From positions 276,629 through 340,628 of the forward strand of contig NZ_JAIOUQ010000009.1 in assembly GCF_019931065.1 (NCBI RefSeq): a stretch of 64,000 nucleotides of DNA. Reading direction: 5' to 3'. This document shows, piece by piece, positions 10,883-24,034 of this stretch (positions within the stretch are counted from its first letter, which is position 1; each line of letters opens with the position of its first letter). The notes beneath the pieces are model-generated. The model ran no database searches, was not told the origin of the DNA, and was given only the letters and a program-made list of their open reading frames with translations. This DNA is from Methanobacterium spitsbergense. GTDB lineage: Archaea > Methanobacteriota > Methanobacteria > Methanobacteriales > Methanobacteriaceae. The translations under genes and the position numbers were made by a program.

Positions 10883-11341
10883 ATGGAAGAGGAATTTAAA
10901 CACATGGTCCGTATCTCCCGTAGGGATGTAGACGGTAAAAAAACAATTGAAAACGCTCTTGCAGATATCAAAGGTATTGGAAGGGCATTATCACGGGCAC
11001 TGTGCACAGTTGCTGGATTTGATGCAACAATGCAAATAGGATACCTGCCAGATAAAGATGTTCTGGTTCTTGAAGAGGCTGTTAAAGCACCTCAAAAATT
11101 TGATTTACCAGAATGGATGTTAAACAGGCGTAACGATTATGAAACTGGTGAAACAGTCCACCTAATAGAATCTGACCTTACAATGAGGTTAAGGGACGAC
11201 TTAAACAGAATGAAGAAAACCAGAAGCTACAAGGGTAGAAGACATGAGGTAGGACTCCCAGTCAGGGGTCAGAGAACCAAGTCAACCTTCAGGAAAGGTA
11301 AATCTGTTGGAGTTAGAAGGAGAAGAGGAAGACCACAGTAA
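10883..11341 (+). CDS. rps13: Ribosomal protein S13
   Basis: Small-subunit head protein contacting the large subunit and P-site tRNA. 152 residues; [14 protein letters not shown] is the helix-hairpin-helix-like segment, and [34 protein letters not shown] the basic C-terminus. GGAGGT precedes ATG 10883; an internal ATG at 10904 is less likely. First gene of the S13-S4-S11-RpoD group. Confidence 0.96.
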   Translation: MEEEFKHMVRISRRDVDGKKTIENALADIKGIGRALSRALCTVAGFDATMQIGYLPDKDVLVLEEAVKAPQKFDLPEWMLNRRNDYETGETVHLIESDLTMRLRDDLNRMKKTRSYKGRRHEVGLPVRGQRTKSTFRKGKSVGVRRRRGRPQ

Positions 11342-11353
11342 GGAGGTTATGAT

Positions 11354-11890
11354 ATGGGACATCCAAGAAAGGCAAGAAAGCAATATGATACACCATCACA
11401 CCCATGGAACGCAGCTCGTATAAAAGCAGAAAACAAGCTAGTTGTTAAATATGGGCTCAGAACTAAAAAAGAAGTTTGGAAAGCTGAGACTACCATTAAA
11501 AGGTACAGAAGAGATGCAAGGTTCTTACTCGGTATGGATACAGAACATGCTGAACTTGAAAAGGCACAGCTCTTAAACCATATAAAAAGACTCGGTATGC
11601 TCAAGGCAAATGCAAAACTCGAAGACATACTCGATTTAACAGTTGAAGATGTACTTAGAAGAAGACTGGAAACAGTTGTACACAACCTTGGACTTGCAAA
11701 CACAGCCAAACAGGCAAGGATCTTCATTGTACACGGACACATAGCAATGAACGGCAGAAAAATAAATGCACCAGGCTACATGGTCAAAACAGGCGAGGAA
11801 CAAACCATAGGATTTTATCCGGGTTCCCCAATGGAAAAGATCATGAAGGAAGCAACCAAGCCAGCAGCTGCAGAAGAAAAAAATGAGTAA
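11354..11890 (+). CDS. rps4: Ribosomal protein S4
   Basis: Primary 16S rRNA-binding protein. The archaeal form, 178 residues, starts [18 protein letters not shown] and contains the S4 RNA-binding motif [42 protein letters not shown] spread over residues about 102-143. GGAGGT lies 7 bases before the ATG. The Ala/Glu-rich tail is common in this family. Confidence 0.97.
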   Translation: MGHPRKARKQYDTPSHPWNAARIKAENKLVVKYGLRTKKEVWKAETTIKRYRRDARFLLGMDTEHAELEKAQLLNHIKRLGMLKANAKLEDILDLTVEDVLRRRLETVVHNLGLANTAKQARIFIVHGHIAMNGRKINAPGYMVKTGEEQTIGFYPGSPMEKIMKEATKPAAAEEKNE

Positions 11891-11915
11891 TATTAATAAA
11901 AATAAGGTGATATAA

Positions 11916-12308
11916 ATGGCAGAAAAAGAGAAATGGGGCGTAGCTAACGTTTACTCATCCTTCAACAACACCATAATTACTGTAACAGATATCACAGGTG
12001 CAGAGACCATTACCCAGTGGTCTGGTGGAAAGGTTGTTCGTGCAGACAGGCAGGAATCATCACCATTTGCAGCTATGGAAGCTGCAACACGTGCTGCTGA
12101 AGATGTTAAGGAAAAGGGAATAATAGGACTTCATATAAAAGTAAGAGCTCCTGGTGGAAATGGACCAAGAACTCCAGGACCCGGTGCACAAGCCACAATA
12201 AGGGCACTTGCAAGGGCAGGAATAAGAATAGGTAAAATTGAAGATGTAACCCCAATACCACACGACGGTACAGGCAGACCTGGAGGTAAGAGGGGCAGAA
12301 GGGTTTAA
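11916..12308 (+). CDS. rps11: Ribosomal protein S11
   Basis: Small-subunit platform protein, 130 residues. Segments [43 protein letters not shown] and the C-terminal [28 protein letters not shown] are nearly universal for archaeal S11. AAGGTGAT precedes the ATG. Followed by RNA polymerase subunit D, the conserved archaeal order. Confidence 0.98.
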   Translation: MAEKEKWGVANVYSSFNNTIITVTDITGAETITQWSGGKVVRADRQESSPFAAMEAATRAAEDVKEKGIIGLHIKVRAPGGNGPRTPGPGAQATIRALARAGIRIGKIEDVTPIPHDGTGRPGGKRGRRV

Positions 12309-12328
12309 AAGCGTGAAGAGTGTCTAAA

Positions 12329-13117
12329 ATGGAAATAGATATCAAAAAAAAGGATGAGAACTTTCTGTTGTTTTCAATAGAAGGGGTCAACGATGCCTTT
12401 ATAAATGCCATAAGAAGGATATCCACAGTGGAAGTCCCAACAATGGCAGTTGAAACGGTGGAGATCTTAAAAAACGACGCCAAAATATTTGACGAAGCCC
12501 TGGCACATAGACTGGGACTAGTACCACTAACAACAGACATAGAATCAATGATACTGGCATCAGAATGTGATTGTGAGGAAACATGCCCAAGATGCAGTGT
12601 ATCACTCCTTCTAAAGGAAAAAGGTCCTAAAACAGTATATTCTGGAGATCTAAAATCCCAGGATCCTCAAGTAGTACCTTACAATGATACAATACCACTA
12701 CTCAAACTCAAAGAAGGAGAAGAAGTAGAGCTAATAGCAATTGCTAAACTTGGACAAGGACTCGAGCATGCTAAATGGGAGCCAACAACAGCCTGTGCAT
12801 ACAAATATTATCCACAGATAACCATAGATACCGAAACATGTGAGGAATGTGGATTGTGTGCAAAAGAATGCCCAAGGGGAGTATATGAATTTGATGAAAA
12901 GAAAAACCTTGTTAAAGTGGTTGATCTTGAAAACTGTTCAATGTGCAAAACTTGTGTAAGAGGATGCACAACAAATTCAATAACTGTTGAAGGCCAGGAA
13001 GGCAAATACATTTTCAGAATCGAAACCGATGGATCACTATCTCCAGAAGAAGTTCTAAAAAGAGCTTGCGACATCCTATCTGATAAATCTGAGAAGATCA
13101 TAGAATTTTGTAAATAA
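12329..13117 (+). CDS. rpoD: DNA-directed RNA polymerase subunit D
   Basis: Archaeal counterpart of alpha/Rpb3; forms the assembly platform with subunit L. The N-terminal [28 protein letters not shown] is the dimerisation signature. Residues about 170-215 hold a ferredoxin-like insert with [12 protein letters not shown] and [11 protein letters not shown], enough cysteines for two [4Fe-4S] clusters. The ATG at 12329 gives the usual N-terminus; GTG 12320 three codons earlier is possible. Confidence 0.96.
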   Translation: MEIDIKKKDENFLLFSIEGVNDAFINAIRRISTVEVPTMAVETVEILKNDAKIFDEALAHRLGLVPLTTDIESMILASECDCEETCPRCSVSLLLKEKGPKTVYSGDLKSQDPQVVPYNDTIPLLKLKEGEEVELIAIAKLGQGLEHAKWEPTTACAYKYYPQITIDTETCEECGLCAKECPRGVYEFDEKKNLVKVVDLENCSMCKTCVRGCTTNSITVEGQEGKYIFRIETDGSLSPEEVLKRACDILSDKSEKIIEFCK

Positions 13118-13131
13118 GGAGGAATTTAAGG

Positions 13132-13494
13132 ATGGTGAAACTTACAAAGACAAACCCCAATCTGAAGAAGATTGTGGTGACTCTTAAAGAAAAATCATAT
13201 TCAGAAGACGCTGCAATATGGAAGGACATTGCAAAAAGACTTGAAAGACCAACAAGAAAAACTGCAGAAGTCAACATATCCGATATAAACAGGTACACAT
13301 CTCCTGATGAAGTAATACTCGTGCCAGGAAAAGTTTTAGGAAACGGAAGCCTTGACCACAAGGTGAAAGTTGCAGCCATGGGCTTCTCAAAGAGTGCCGA
13401 GGAAAAAATTGCAACAGCAGGAGGAGAATGTATGAACATTCTTGAGGCTGTTGAAAAAAATCCTAAGGGAAGCGGAATAAGGATAATAGAATAA
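13132..13494 (+). CDS. rpl18e: Ribosomal protein L18e
   Basis: Archaeal/eukaryotic homologue of bacterial L15, 120 residues. [39 protein letters not shown] and [31 protein letters not shown] are family signatures. AGGAGG lies 9-14 bases before ATG 13132. It sits between RpoD and L13 in the canonical archaeal order. Confidence 0.96.
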   Translation: MVKLTKTNPNLKKIVVTLKEKSYSEDAAIWKDIAKRLERPTRKTAEVNISDINRYTSPDEVILVPGKVLGNGSLDHKVKVAAMGFSKSAEEKIATAGGECMNILEAVEKNPKGSGIRIIE

Positions 13495-13508
13495 AGAAGG
13501 TGTAGTAT

Positions 13509-13931
13509 ATGATCATAGACGGAGAAGGACTCGTACTGGGAAGACTTGCAAGTAAAATCAGCAAGATCATACTCGCAGGTGAGAGTGTAACTGTTTTAAA
13601 CGCTGAAAAAATAATGATTTCTGGTGGCAGGGATTGGGCTTACCATAAATATAAACAGAGAATAGACAGGGCTAGCATATCCAACCCAAGAGATATGGGA
13701 CCAAAATACCCTAGAAGACCAGATGATATTTTCAGGAGAACTGTAAGAGGAATGATACCTTACAAAAAATCCCATGGAAGAGAAGCATTCAAGTTACTAA
13801 AGGTATATGTTGGAGTTCCAACGGAATTTGAATCTGCAGAACTAACAAGGATTCCTGAAGCAGAACCAAAGAACATAACCAAGAGCATTGAACTTGGAAC
13901 AGTATCAACATTACTTGGATCTAAATTTTAA
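13509..13931 (+). CDS. rpl13: Ribosomal protein L13
   Basis: Large-subunit assembly protein of 140 residues, typical for archaea. [41 protein letters not shown] and the [36 protein letters not shown] region are conserved. AAGGTG precedes ATG 13509. Followed by S9, the same L13-S9 pairing as in bacteria. Confidence 0.97.
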   Translation: MIIDGEGLVLGRLASKISKIILAGESVTVLNAEKIMISGGRDWAYHKYKQRIDRASISNPRDMGPKYPRRPDDIFRRTVRGMIPYKKSHGREAFKLLKVYVGVPTEFESAELTRIPEAEPKNITKSIELGTVSTLLGSKF

Positions 13932-13946
13932 GGATAAAAAGGTGTA

Positions 13947-14351
13947 ATGATGAAGAAGGTAATACACACAAGTGGAAAAAGGAAAACTGCCATAGCAAGG
14001 GGCAGATTCAGGACAGGCAAAGGCCGTGTCAGGATCAACAAAAGTCCAGTTGAACTATACGATCCAGAACTTGCAAGACTAAAAATAAAAGAACCATTAA
14101 CACTCGCAGGCGACCTCTTAAATGACGTTGATATAGACGTACGGGTTGCAGGTGGAGGAGTTATGGGACAGGCTGAGGCGGCCAGAATGGTAATAGCCAA
14201 AGGACTTGTACAATGGACCAGCGACATGGAACTTAAAGAAAAATATAACCAGTACGACAGAACCATGCTGGTTGGAGATCCGCGCCGTTCCGAACCTAAA
14301 AAATATGGTGGTCCCGGAGCAAGAGCAAGGAAACAAAAGAGTTACAGGTAA
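13947..14351 (+). CDS. rps9: Ribosomal protein S9
   Basis: Small-subunit protein whose C-terminal tail contacts P-site tRNA. 134 residues with [31 protein letters not shown] at the start and the basic end [17 protein letters not shown]. Either ATG 13947 or the adjacent ATG 13950 may be used, behind GGTG at 13941. RpoN follows after 11 bases. Confidence 0.97.
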   Translation: MMKKVIHTSGKRKTAIARGRFRTGKGRVRINKSPVELYDPELARLKIKEPLTLAGDLLNDVDIDVRVAGGGVMGQAEAARMVIAKGLVQWTSDMELKEKYNQYDRTMLVGDPRRSEPKKYGGPGARARKQKSYR

Positions 14352-14362
14352 GCTGATTCAAA

Positions 14363-14530
14363 ATGATCCCTGTAAGATGTTTAAGCTGCGGTAAAGTGGT
14401 ATCTGCATACTTTGAAGACTACCAAAAAAGAACCGAAGAAGGGGAAGACCCTAAGAAAGTTTTAGATGAACTTGGAATCTCAAGGTACTGTTGCAGAAGA
14501 ATGTTCATAGCACATGTAGAGGTATGGTAA
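14363..14530 (+). CDS. rpoN: DNA-directed RNA polymerase subunit N
   Basis: 55-residue archaeal counterpart of Rpb10. MIPVRCLSCGKVVSAYFEDY followed by DPKKVLDELGISRYCCRRM gives the CxxC...CC zinc-binding pattern that defines this subunit. Weak GCTGAT site upstream of ATG 14363. The gene closes the S13-to-RpoN unit just upstream of a tRNA gene. Confidence 0.96.
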   Translation: MIPVRCLSCGKVVSAYFEDYQKRTEEGEDPKKVLDELGISRYCCRRMFIAHVEVW

Positions 14531-14543
14531 AAAATTTATCATA

Positions 14544-14774
<231 letters not shown>

Positions 14775-14828
14775 CTACACTTTCATTTCTATGACAAAAA
14801 AAAAATAATTTAATAGGGAGAAGATATT

Positions 14829-15017
14829 ATGGCTGCTAAAAAACTCACAAGGTTTGAAAGAGCAAGAATAATAGGTGCAAGAGCATTACAATTATCTATG
14901 GGTGCAGATCCACAGGTAGATGTATCCCAAGCAGATTCTATTGATCCAATAGACATTGCCTTGCTTGAACTTAAAAAGAATAAATTACCACTAGATGTCA
15001 GAAGAAAAACTGTTTAA
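14829..15017 (+). CDS. rpoK: DNA-directed RNA polymerase subunit K
   Basis: 62-residue archaeal counterpart of Rpb6/omega. [25 protein letters not shown] is the conserved signature, ending with [30 protein letters not shown] precedes ATG 14829. Lies between the tRNA and enolase, the usual order in Methanobacteriales. Confidence 0.96.
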   Translation: MAAKKLTRFERARIIGARALQLSMGADPQVDVSQADSIDPIDIALLELKKNKLPLDVRRKTV

Positions 15018-15147
15018 TTTCTATTTAAATGAAATCCAAGTTTTTCTATGATTCTCGAGGAAAAATAAATTTATTTAATTAAATTATTCAAATTTAATAA
15101 CCAAAACAACCTAAATAACCACTATTTTTTTAGAAAGAGGTGTTTTT

Positions 15148-16404
<1,257 letters not shown>

Positions 16405-16554
16405 GCTAAAAAAAAACCAAACATCCTTGTAACTATTGTACAGGATATTATGTTGTGGATTAAAAATAAAAACAATTGAAAAATAGCATTGATAATCTAT
16501 GCAAGCTAATTCATCCATGTGATGAACAAAAAAAATGTATTGGAGATAAAAAAT

Positions 16555-16749
16555 ATGGTTAAAATAACAATAGACCACGATAAATGTGAAGGAGCAGACT
16601 GCGCAGAATGCATAGATGTCTGCCCAATGGAAGTTCTCATACTTGATGGGGAAAAAGTTGTAATACAGAACAAAGAAGAATGCAGTCTATGTGAAGTATG
16701 CATGGATGTCTGCCCAAACGAAGCAGTTGTAGTTGAAGATGATGATTAA
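16555..16749 (+). CDS. 2x[4Fe-4S] ferredoxin
   Basis: 64-residue electron carrier. Cysteine sets are CEGADCAECIDVCP, a variant first set with extra spacing, and CSLCEVCMDVCP, a canonical second set. The start at ATG 16555 (MVKITIDHDKCEG) is chosen because GGAGAT lies at 16542-16547; upstream in-frame codons lack family character. The acidic tail VVEDDD is common. Redox partner cannot be told from sequence. Confidence 0.93.
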   Translation: MVKITIDHDKCEGADCAECIDVCPMEVLILDGEKVVIQNKEECSLCEVCMDVCPNEAVVVEDDD

Positions 16750-16822
16750 ATTCATATTCTAAAAATACAACAAAAAAAAAATTTTACAAATAAATTTAAA
16801 TATCAAATATGAGGGTGATAAG

Positions 16823-17419
16823 TTGTCAGAACTATTAATTCCATTGGACAAATATTTAGCAGCAGGTTTACACATTGGTACACAGCAAAAAACTAAGGAT
16901 ATGGAGCGCTATATATACAGAGTAAGGGCAGATGGTCTTTACGTACTTGACGTTAGAAAAACTAACGACAGAATAGTGGCTGCAGGAAAATTCCTTTCAA
17001 AATATGACGCAGATGATATACTGGTTGTATCAACCAGACAATATGGACAGGCACCAGTTAAAAAATTCGGCCAGATCACAGGAGCAAAAACAATACCTGG
17101 AAGATTCATACCTGGAACATTAACCAATCCAAATTATGCTAAATTCATAGAACCTAAAGTACTGGTTGTAACAGATCCAAGATCAGATTCACAGGCAATA
17201 ATTGAAGCAAGACAGATAGGAATTCCTGTAGTGGCATTATGCGATACAGAAAACCTTCTTGGAAATGTGGATATTGTTGTACCAGTAAATAACAAGGGAA
17301 GAAAAGCAATAGCATTAGTCTACTGGTTATTAGCCAGACAAACACTCAGAGGAAGAGGAGACTTAGCAGAAGACAAAGATCTAGATATTCCTCCAACAGA
17401 CTTCGAACTGAAGATGTAA
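16823..17419 (+). CDS. rps2: Ribosomal protein S2
   Basis: Small-subunit protein, 198 residues, start TTG 16823 behind GGGTGAT. Signature parts [78 protein letters not shown] and [20 protein letters not shown] identify the archaeal S2. Encoded after enolase and ferredoxin, as in related methanogens. Confidence 0.97.
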   Translation: MSELLIPLDKYLAAGLHIGTQQKTKDMERYIYRVRADGLYVLDVRKTNDRIVAAGKFLSKYDADDILVVSTRQYGQAPVKKFGQITGAKTIPGRFIPGTLTNPNYAKFIEPKVLVVTDPRSDSQAIIEARQIGIPVVALCDTENLLGNVDIVVPVNNKGRKAIALVYWLLARQTLRGRGDLAEDKDLDIPPTDFELKM

Positions 17420-17534
17420 AATAGATAGATTAATGAAATTAAGCCGTGCAAAGGAACTATAATACCCGCATTAATGAAAATTTTGTTTAACTCAAAAATA
17501 ATTTGTTTTACATAAAAAAAGTAGAGGTGGTTTT

Positions 17535-18374
17535 ATGATAAGAAAACCTGCAGTTGCAGGAGTTTTTTATGAAATAGATCCTGATTCACTTAGAAAACAA
17601 ATAGAGTGGTGCTTCCAACACCATTTAGGTCCTGGAAGCATTCCCCAAATTGGAGACAAAAGAAATATTAAAGGTGTTATAGCACCTCATGCAGGGTACA
17701 TTTACTCAGGACCTGTTGCAGCACACAGTTACTATGAAATTGCAGAGGATGGATTTCCAGAAACCTTTATAATACTCTGCCCCAACCACACAGGAATGGG
17801 ATCAGGAATATCTACCATGAACCAAGGATCATGGGAAACACCATTAGGATTAGTAGATATAGACAGTGAATTTGCAGACCTTATGGTGGAAAATGCAGGT
17901 ATAATAGATGTAAATCCTGCTGCACATATAAAAGAACATAGTGCAGAGGTTCAACTGCCATTTCTCCAGTATTTAAATCCAGATTTCCAATTTGTTCCTG
18001 TGACCATGTGGATGCAGGACCTAGAAACAGCAATTGAAATTGGTGATTCAATCCAGAAAACAGCCAGTAAACTTGGAAGGGATGTAGTTGTAATTGCAAG
18101 CACAGACTTCACACACTACCAACCTCAAAACATTGCTGAAGCACAGGATATGCAAGTAATAGATGCAATTAAAGCAATGGATGAAAAACTAATGATGAAC
18201 CGTGTAAAACAGCTCAATGTTAGTATGTGTGGATACGGTCCAGTAGCAGCAACAATGGTTGCAACAAAGAAAATGGGAGCCACTAACTGCGAAGTAAAAA
18301 AATATGCAACAAGCGGGGACACAACAGGAGATAAAAGTTCTGTGGTTGCATACGCATCCGCAGTGTTCAGATAA
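17535..18374 (+). CDS. MEMO1 family protein
   Basis: 279-residue member of the MEMO family, structurally related to LigB-type dioxygenases. Starts [13 protein letters not shown] and has the conserved [39 protein letters not shown] and STDFTHYQP segments, whose His residues could bind a metal. Its archaeal role is not established; some archaeal homologues are linked to AMMECR1 and radical SAM genes. GAGGTGG precedes ATG 17535. Lies between S2 and the isoprenoid genes. Confidence 0.93.
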   Translation: MIRKPAVAGVFYEIDPDSLRKQIEWCFQHHLGPGSIPQIGDKRNIKGVIAPHAGYIYSGPVAAHSYYEIAEDGFPETFIILCPNHTGMGSGISTMNQGSWETPLGLVDIDSEFADLMVENAGIIDVNPAAHIKEHSAEVQLPFLQYLNPDFQFVPVTMWMQDLETAIEIGDSIQKTASKLGRDVVVIASTDFTHYQPQNIAEAQDMQVIDAIKAMDEKLMMNRVKQLNVSMCGYGPVAATMVATKKMGATNCEVKKYATSGDTTGDKSSVVAYASAVFR

Positions 18375-18532
18375 AATCATCCCAGAAAATATAGTCCCTA
18401 TTTAAAATTCATCAAAATAGAAATTTAGAAAATAAAAAAAATGGGTATTCCCCGGTTTATAATAAAAATCTAGCAAATAAAATCTTGATATTAAATATAA
18501 ATTTTTCATTAAAATTTATTAAAATTCATTTA

Positions 18533-19528
18533 ATGATCATCATGTTAAATACAAAGCATGTTACTACATCTGCACCAGGAAAAACAATCCTGTTCGGTGA
18601 ACACGCAGTAGTCTATGGCAAACCAGCAATAGCAGCTGCAGTTGACAGAAGGGTCTACGTAAAAATAGAAAAACGTGAAGACAACCGAACCCATGTAAAT
18701 GTAGAAGAACTGAGAGTATCAGGATTTTTAAACCTTGAAAGAGGATTAATAGAATTTGATAATGGAGAATATGAGAAGAAAAATATCCTAGAATACGTTC
18801 TGAAATCCCTCATAAAAACAAATACAAAAGATGGATTGGAAGTAACCATAAATATTGACATACCCATAGGTGCAGGATTAGGATCATCAGCAGCTGTTAC
18901 AGTTGCAACAATATTATCTTCATCAATATACAACAACATAAATCTTACAAGGGACGAAATAGCAAAACAAGCCCACCAGGTTGAACTGGAAGTACAGGGT
19001 GCAGCAAGTCCCATTGACACAACTCTCAGCACCCATGGTGGAGTAATCTACCTTTCAAAAGATGCTGAAGAAATCATAACCCTGGATATAAATACAGAAA
19101 TTCCAATAATAATTGGATACACATCCAAAAGAGGCAACACAGGAAAATTAGTAGAAACTGTAAAACTTAAAGTGGAAAAATATCCACAAATAATGAATCC
19201 AATACTCAACTCAATGGAATCAATTACAAACCATGCACGTGAAGCATTAGTAAATGGAGACCAACAGAAGATTGGGGAACTCATGAATATTAATCATGGA
19301 CTACTGGATTCATTAGGCGTAAATACAGAAGAATTATCAAAAATGGTTTACTTTGCCCGTAAAACAGGTGCACTCGGATCAAAAATAACAGGAGCAGGTG
19401 GAGGTGGAAGCATAATAGCCTACTGCCCCGGACGAGTAGAAGAAGTAATATCTTGTATAAATAAATTTGAAAATGCTTTCAAAATAAATATATCCGTTGA
19501 GGGAGTTAGACTGGAATCCAAAGAATAG
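18533..19528 (+). CDS. mvk: Mevalonate kinase
   Basis: Phosphorylates mevalonate in isoprenoid synthesis. GHMP kinase fold: APGKTILFGEHAVVYGKPAIAAAVDRR, phosphate loop PIGAGLGSSAAVTVA and the C-terminal TGAGGGGSIIAYC. Start at ATG 18533 or 18542; no ribosome binding site is visible and AAATATAAATTTTT at about 18493-18506 resembles a TATA box at a distance that would give a leaderless or very short leader. First of the mvk-ipk-fni cluster. Confidence 0.94.
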   Translation: MIIMLNTKHVTTSAPGKTILFGEHAVVYGKPAIAAAVDRRVYVKIEKREDNRTHVNVEELRVSGFLNLERGLIEFDNGEYEKKNILEYVLKSLIKTNTKDGLEVTINIDIPIGAGLGSSAAVTVATILSSSIYNNINLTRDEIAKQAHQVELEVQGAASPIDTTLSTHGGVIYLSKDAEEIITLDINTEIPIIIGYTSKRGNTGKLVETVKLKVEKYPQIMNPILNSMESITNHAREALVNGDQQKIGELMNINHGLLDSLGVNTEELSKMVYFARKTGALGSKITGAGGGGSIIAYCPGRVEEVISCINKFENAFKINISVEGVRLESKE

Positions 19529-19675
19529 ATTCCAAAAAAAAAATATTATAAAATCATAAAAGTAAATAAGAACAAAAATTTGCAGATATAAAATTAATTA
19601 TAATTTATCTAAAAAATTTTTGTTACATAATAATGAATTATACAAAATAAATTTACAAATAATAATGGTGCTTAA

Positions 19676-20476
19676 TTGATAATCTTAAAGCTTGGTGGAA
19701 GCGTTATAACCCGCAAGGATTCATTAACTCCTACTCTGGATTCAAATAATCTAACTAGAATTGCCAGAGAAATATCAAACTCATCCCATCATAAATTAAT
19801 TGTGGTGCATGGAGCAGGTTCATTTGGCCATCCATACGCCAAAGAGTATGCCATAGGCAGTGAAATAAAATCTACACAAGAACTTACCAGAAAAAAAATG
19901 GGGTTCTCAAAAACTCAAAATTCGGTCAAAAACCTGAATGCACAGGTATGTCAACATCTATTGGAACAAGAAATCCCAGCAGTGTCAATACAACCATCAT
20001 CATTCATAGAAACACATAACAAACGTATAATAAATGCAGATTTGGATTTAATTTCAAAATATTTAGACTTAGGATTTGTTCCAGTACTATACGGCGATGT
20101 TGTACTTGACATGGACAAAAAAATTAAAATGGCAGTACTATCTGGTGATCAGATTGTGAAATATCTGGCAGAGAATCTGAAGCCTGAAAAGGTTATTCTA
20201 GGTTCTGATGTTGACGGGATATATAATAGGGATCCAAAGAAATATCCCGATGCACATCTTATGAAAGTGGTTACATCCTACAAAGAACTGGAATCAACAG
20301 ATAATATTCAGACAGTAGATGTAACTGGCGGTATGGGTGGAAAACTCGGTGAACTACTAGAACTAGCCAAAATTGGTATTGAATCGGAAATAATCAATGC
20401 AAATCACGATAATAATATAAAAAAAGCCCTAAACGGTGAAAAAGGAATAGGAACTTTAATACGAAATGAAAAATGA
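19676..20476 (+). CDS. ipk: Isopentenyl phosphate kinase
   Basis: Converts isopentenyl phosphate to the diphosphate, the last step of the archaeal mevalonate variant. Amino acid kinase fold: [29 protein letters not shown] (the His-containing loop specific for this kinase), [24 protein letters not shown] and [10 protein letters not shown]. Start TTG 19676 behind GGTG. Overlaps or nearly overlaps the isomerase gene. Confidence 0.94.
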   Translation: MIILKLGGSVITRKDSLTPTLDSNNLTRIAREISNSSHHKLIVVHGAGSFGHPYAKEYAIGSEIKSTQELTRKKMGFSKTQNSVKNLNAQVCQHLLEQEIPAVSIQPSSFIETHNKRIINADLDLISKYLDLGFVPVLYGDVVLDMDKKIKMAVLSGDQIVKYLAENLKPEKVILGSDVDGIYNRDPKKYPDAHLMKVVTSYKELESTDNIQTVDVTGGMGGKLGELLELAKIGIESEIINANHDNNIKKALNGEKGIGTLIRNEK

Positions 20477-20486
20477 AGGAAAAAAA

Positions 20487-21548
20487 ATGATTTCAGACAG
20501 AAAATTAGAACATTTACTCCTGTGTAAAAACTGCGAAGTTGAATACAGGAAGAAAACAGGATTTGAGGAGATAGAACTCGTCCACAAAGCCCTTCCAGAG
20601 GTGAACAAGGGAGACATTGATATTTCAATAGAATTCCTTGGTAAAAAATTGGATTCACCTTTTTTAATATCTGCTATTACTGGAGGACATCCAGCTGCAT
20701 TATCCATTAACAGGGAATTTGCAAAGGCAGTGAACACACTCAATATTGGGATGGGTGTTGGAAGCCAGAGAGCAGCAATAGTAAATCCCGAACTCGAATC
20801 AACATACACAGTTGTGAGAGAAGAAGCACCATCATCATTTATAATTGGTAACATTGGCTGTCAACAAATTGAATTGGCACAAAGATCAGTTGATATGATA
20901 AATGCAGATGCGCTTGCAGTACATTTAAACCCATTACAAGAAGCTATACAGCCTGAGGGTGATGTAAATGCAAGAGGACATATTAATGCAATAAAAGAAA
21001 TTTCAAAAACCCTTAAATTACCGGTTATAGCCAAGGAAACTGGTGCAGGTATCAAAGCAGAAGATGCTATAAAACTTGAAAGTGCCGGAGTTAGTGCAAT
21101 AGACGTTGCAGGTTCTGGTGGAACAAGTTGGGCAGCTGTAGAAACATACCGGGCAAATGACAGATCCATGGGAGATCTTTTCTGGGACTGGGGAATACCA
21201 AGTGCAGCAAGTACTGTAGAGGTTTGTGAGTCAGTTGAAATACCAGTAATATCATCCGGCGGTATAAGAAGCGGTTTAGATGCGGCCAAAGCTTTAGCTT
21301 TGGGGGCAGATGCAGTAGGTATTGCATTGCCACTTTTGAAAGAAGCTTATATTGGACACGAATCAGTAATTAATAAACTTAATAAATTTAATGAGGAACT
21401 CCGCGTTGCAATGTTCCTTGTCGGAGCATCAAACATAGCAGAACTTAGAAAATCAGACCTTATTATTAAAGGCAATACAAGGGAATGGCTCAATGAAAGA
21501 GGTTTCGACACAAAAAAATACGCGAGGAGATCACAGAATGAGCGTTGA
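20487..21548 (+). CDS. fni: Isopentenyl-diphosphate isomerase, type 2 (FMN-dependent)
   Basis: Interconverts IPP and dimethylallyl diphosphate using reduced FMN and NADPH. TIM-barrel with RKLEHL at the N-terminus, [50 protein letters not shown] and [26 protein letters not shown] 20487 is preferred (AAGGA just upstream, MISDRKLEH as in homologues); ATG 20466 would add seven residues and overlap ipk. 353 residues. Confidence 0.95.
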   Translation: MISDRKLEHLLLCKNCEVEYRKKTGFEEIELVHKALPEVNKGDIDISIEFLGKKLDSPFLISAITGGHPAALSINREFAKAVNTLNIGMGVGSQRAAIVNPELESTYTVVREEAPSSFIIGNIGCQQIELAQRSVDMINADALAVHLNPLQEAIQPEGDVNARGHINAIKEISKTLKLPVIAKETGAGIKAEDAIKLESAGVSAIDVAGSGGTSWAAVETYRANDRSMGDLFWDWGIPSAASTVEVCESVEIPVISSGGIRSGLDAAKALALGADAVGIALPLLKEAYIGHESVINKLNKFNEELRVAMFLVGASNIAELRKSDLIIKGNTREWLNERGFDTKKYARRSQNER

Positions 21549-22887
21549 AGTAATAGCAGTAGGAGGATATGAAGAAGTAGGCAAAAACATGTCTGCTATA
21601 AAGGTGGGTGAAGATGTTGTAATATTCGACATGGGAATACACCTAGATAGAATTCATATCCATGAAGACACAGATATAGCAAGAATGCACAGTTTGGACC
21701 TTATTGAAAGGGGAATCATACCAGACGACACACTTATGAAGGATGTAGATGGAAAGGTAAGGGCAATAGTATTTACACATGGACATTTGGACCATATAGG
21801 AGCAGTTGCAAAACTAGCACACAGATATGAAGCTCCATTAATAGCCACACCATACACAATGGCATTAATCGAGAAAACCATAAAGGGAGAAAGGAAGTTC
21901 AAAGTCACAAATCCACTTCAAGTATTAAATTCAGGAGAAAAAATTCAAATATCTCCAGACATAACACTGGAATTTGTACGCACAACCCACAGTATACCGC
22001 AGACAGTTACACCTGCACTACACACATCAGAGGGTATAATTGTATATTCAAACGATTTTAAATTTGACAACCACCAGACACTTTCACCACCACCAGACTA
22101 TCAGAGATTCAGAGAACTGGGGCGAAAAGGAGTTTTAGCACTTATAGTTGACACGACTCGAGCAGCTGAAGATGATCAATTGAAAACTCACTCAGAGAAA
22201 ATTGCAAGACTGGTGCTCAAGGATATAATGGAAGAACCATTAAAAGAAGATACTGGAATGCTTATAACAACCTTTTCATCACATATTGAGAGGATTCAGG
22301 CAATCTGTAATATTGCAGATGAGAGTAACCGTAAAATCCTACTTTTAGGAAGGTCAATGGAACGTTATTGTACAATGGCAGAAACAATGGGAATACTTAA
22401 ACTTCCAGAAACTGCAAGTGTTTATGGAAGTCCAAAGGCGGTAAACAGAGCTCTTGCAAGGGCAGATGAAAACAGATCCGAATATGTACTTGTTGCAACA
22501 GGACACCAGGGAGAACCAGATGCACTCCTTCCAAGGATAGCAAATGGTAAAACCATGTTCAATGTAAGGCCCGGAGACAATGTTGTTATATCTGCATCTG
22601 TAATACCCAACCCCATGAACATAGCCAACCGTAACCTAATGGAAAGAAGACTTAAATCAAGTGGTGCAAGAATATTTACCAATGCACATGTTTCTGGTCA
22701 TGCAGGCAAAGAAGACCATCGTGATTTCATAAGAATGCTCGACCCTAAACATCTAATACCATCACATGGTAATTTGAATATGTTGGCTGCATACACAGAA
22801 CTTGCAGAGGAAGAAGGTTACAAATTAGGTAATGATATTCATATATTACGTAATGGACAGGCACAGGTGTTTAATGGAGGAGTTTGA
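21538..22887 (+). CDS. rnj: Ribonuclease J, archaeal type
   Basis: Metallo-beta-lactamase/beta-CASP nuclease with 5'-3' exonuclease activity in archaea. 449 residues from ATG 21538, which has GAGGAGAT 9-16 bases upstream and overlaps fni by 11 bases. [13 protein letters not shown] is metal motif [42 protein letters not shown] and [11 protein letters not shown] supply the beta-CASP motifs. Placed within the isoprenoid cluster, as in other Methanobacteriales. Confidence 0.95.
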   Translation: MSVEVIAVGGYEEVGKNMSAIKVGEDVVIFDMGIHLDRIHIHEDTDIARMHSLDLIERGIIPDDTLMKDVDGKVRAIVFTHGHLDHIGAVAKLAHRYEAPLIATPYTMALIEKTIKGERKFKVTNPLQVLNSGEKIQISPDITLEFVRTTHSIPQTVTPALHTSEGIIVYSNDFKFDNHQTLSPPPDYQRFRELGRKGVLALIVDTTRAAEDDQLKTHSEKIARLVLKDIMEEPLKEDTGMLITTFSSHIERIQAICNIADESNRKILLLGRSMERYCTMAETMGILKLPETASVYGSPKAVNRALARADENRSEYVLVATGHQGEPDALLPRIANGKTMFNVRPGDNVVISASVIPNPMNIANRNLMERRLKSSGARIFTNAHVSGHAGKEDHRDFIRMLDPKHLIPSHGNLNMLAAYTELAEEEGYKLGNDIHILRNGQAQVFNGGV

Positions 22888-23873
22888 TGGAAGTAGTTGA
22901 CATTTTAAAGAAATATTCAAAAAGCATAGATGAAGAGATAAAAAATTCACTTATCTCAGTTGACCCTGATGAACTTCAAAAATCAACACTACATCTTATA
23001 GAAGCTGGTGGAAAGAAAATCCGCCCTTCCCTTGTTGTATTAAGTTCAGAAGCAGTTGGTGGACATGCAGAAGAAGCACTTAAAACCGCTGCTGCTGTGG
23101 AACTTATACATACTTTTTCATTGATACACGACGATATAATGGACAAAGATGATAAGAGAAGGGGAAGACCAAGTGTACATGTAATGTGGGGAGAGCCAAT
23201 GGCAATACTCGCAGGTGATACGCTATTCTCAAAAGCTTTTGAAACTGTTCTACAAACAGAAGTAGATGGTGTTTCATACGAACGTGTTATAGAAGCCCTT
23301 AAAACAGTTGTTGATTCATGTATCAAAATATGTGAAGGACAGGCATCTGACATGTGCTTTGAGGGAAACTTCGATGTCAGTGAAGATGAATATATGAACA
23401 TGATCTACAAGAAAACAGGGGCTCTTATTTCAGCTGCAACACGATCAGGTGCAATAATTGGTGGAGGATCACCAGTTCAAGTTGAAACTCTAACAGAATA
23501 TGGTAGGCTTATTGGACTCGCATTCCAGATACAGGATGATTACCTTGATGTTATAAGCGATGAAGAAAATCTTGGAAAGCCTGTTGGAAGTGACATTATC
23601 GAAGGAAAAATGACCTTAATGGTTGTACACACACTTTCAAATGCCTCAAATAAGGATAAAGAGGAGTTAGTGTCCATATTAAAGGCAGATAAAGATACAA
23701 ATGTGGCAAGAGCAATGGAACTTTTTGAGAAATATGGTTCAATAAACTACACTCATGACATTGCACATGAACATGTTGAAAATGCTAAAAAATTACTGGA
23801 AACACTGGAAGAATCAGAAGCAACATTTGCGCTTGCAAAGATTGCAGACTATGTTCTACAGAGAAACAAATAA
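22887..23873 (+). CDS. idsA: Short-chain isoprenyl diphosphate synthase
   Basis: Builds farnesyl/geranylgeranyl diphosphate for archaeal membrane lipids. 328 residues; [16 protein letters not shown], first Asp-rich motif [17 protein letters not shown] and second [20 protein letters not shown]. The residues before the first motif (TFSLIH) set chain length, which I cannot predict. The ATG at 22887 overlaps the RNase J stop (TGATG) with GGAGGAG at 22876-22882. Confidence 0.95.
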   Translation: MEVVDILKKYSKSIDEEIKNSLISVDPDELQKSTLHLIEAGGKKIRPSLVVLSSEAVGGHAEEALKTAAAVELIHTFSLIHDDIMDKDDKRRGRPSVHVMWGEPMAILAGDTLFSKAFETVLQTEVDGVSYERVIEALKTVVDSCIKICEGQASDMCFEGNFDVSEDEYMNMIYKKTGALISAATRSGAIIGGGSPVQVETLTEYGRLIGLAFQIQDDYLDVISDEENLGKPVGSDIIEGKMTLMVVHTLSNASNKDKEELVSILKADKDTNVARAMELFEKYGSINYTHDIAHEHVENAKKLLETLEESEATFALAKIADYVLQRNK

Positions 23874-24034
23874 GAAAATATTTAAAACAAAATAAATATT
23901 TCCTTCAAAATTCATCAAATAACATTTTTTTCTTATATTAAAAAAATTTTTTCATAATTATCAAATAATTAAGTTTATTTCACAAAATTTAATGATAATA
24001 AAAAATTATCAGGCTTATACTGGAGTTGATTTTC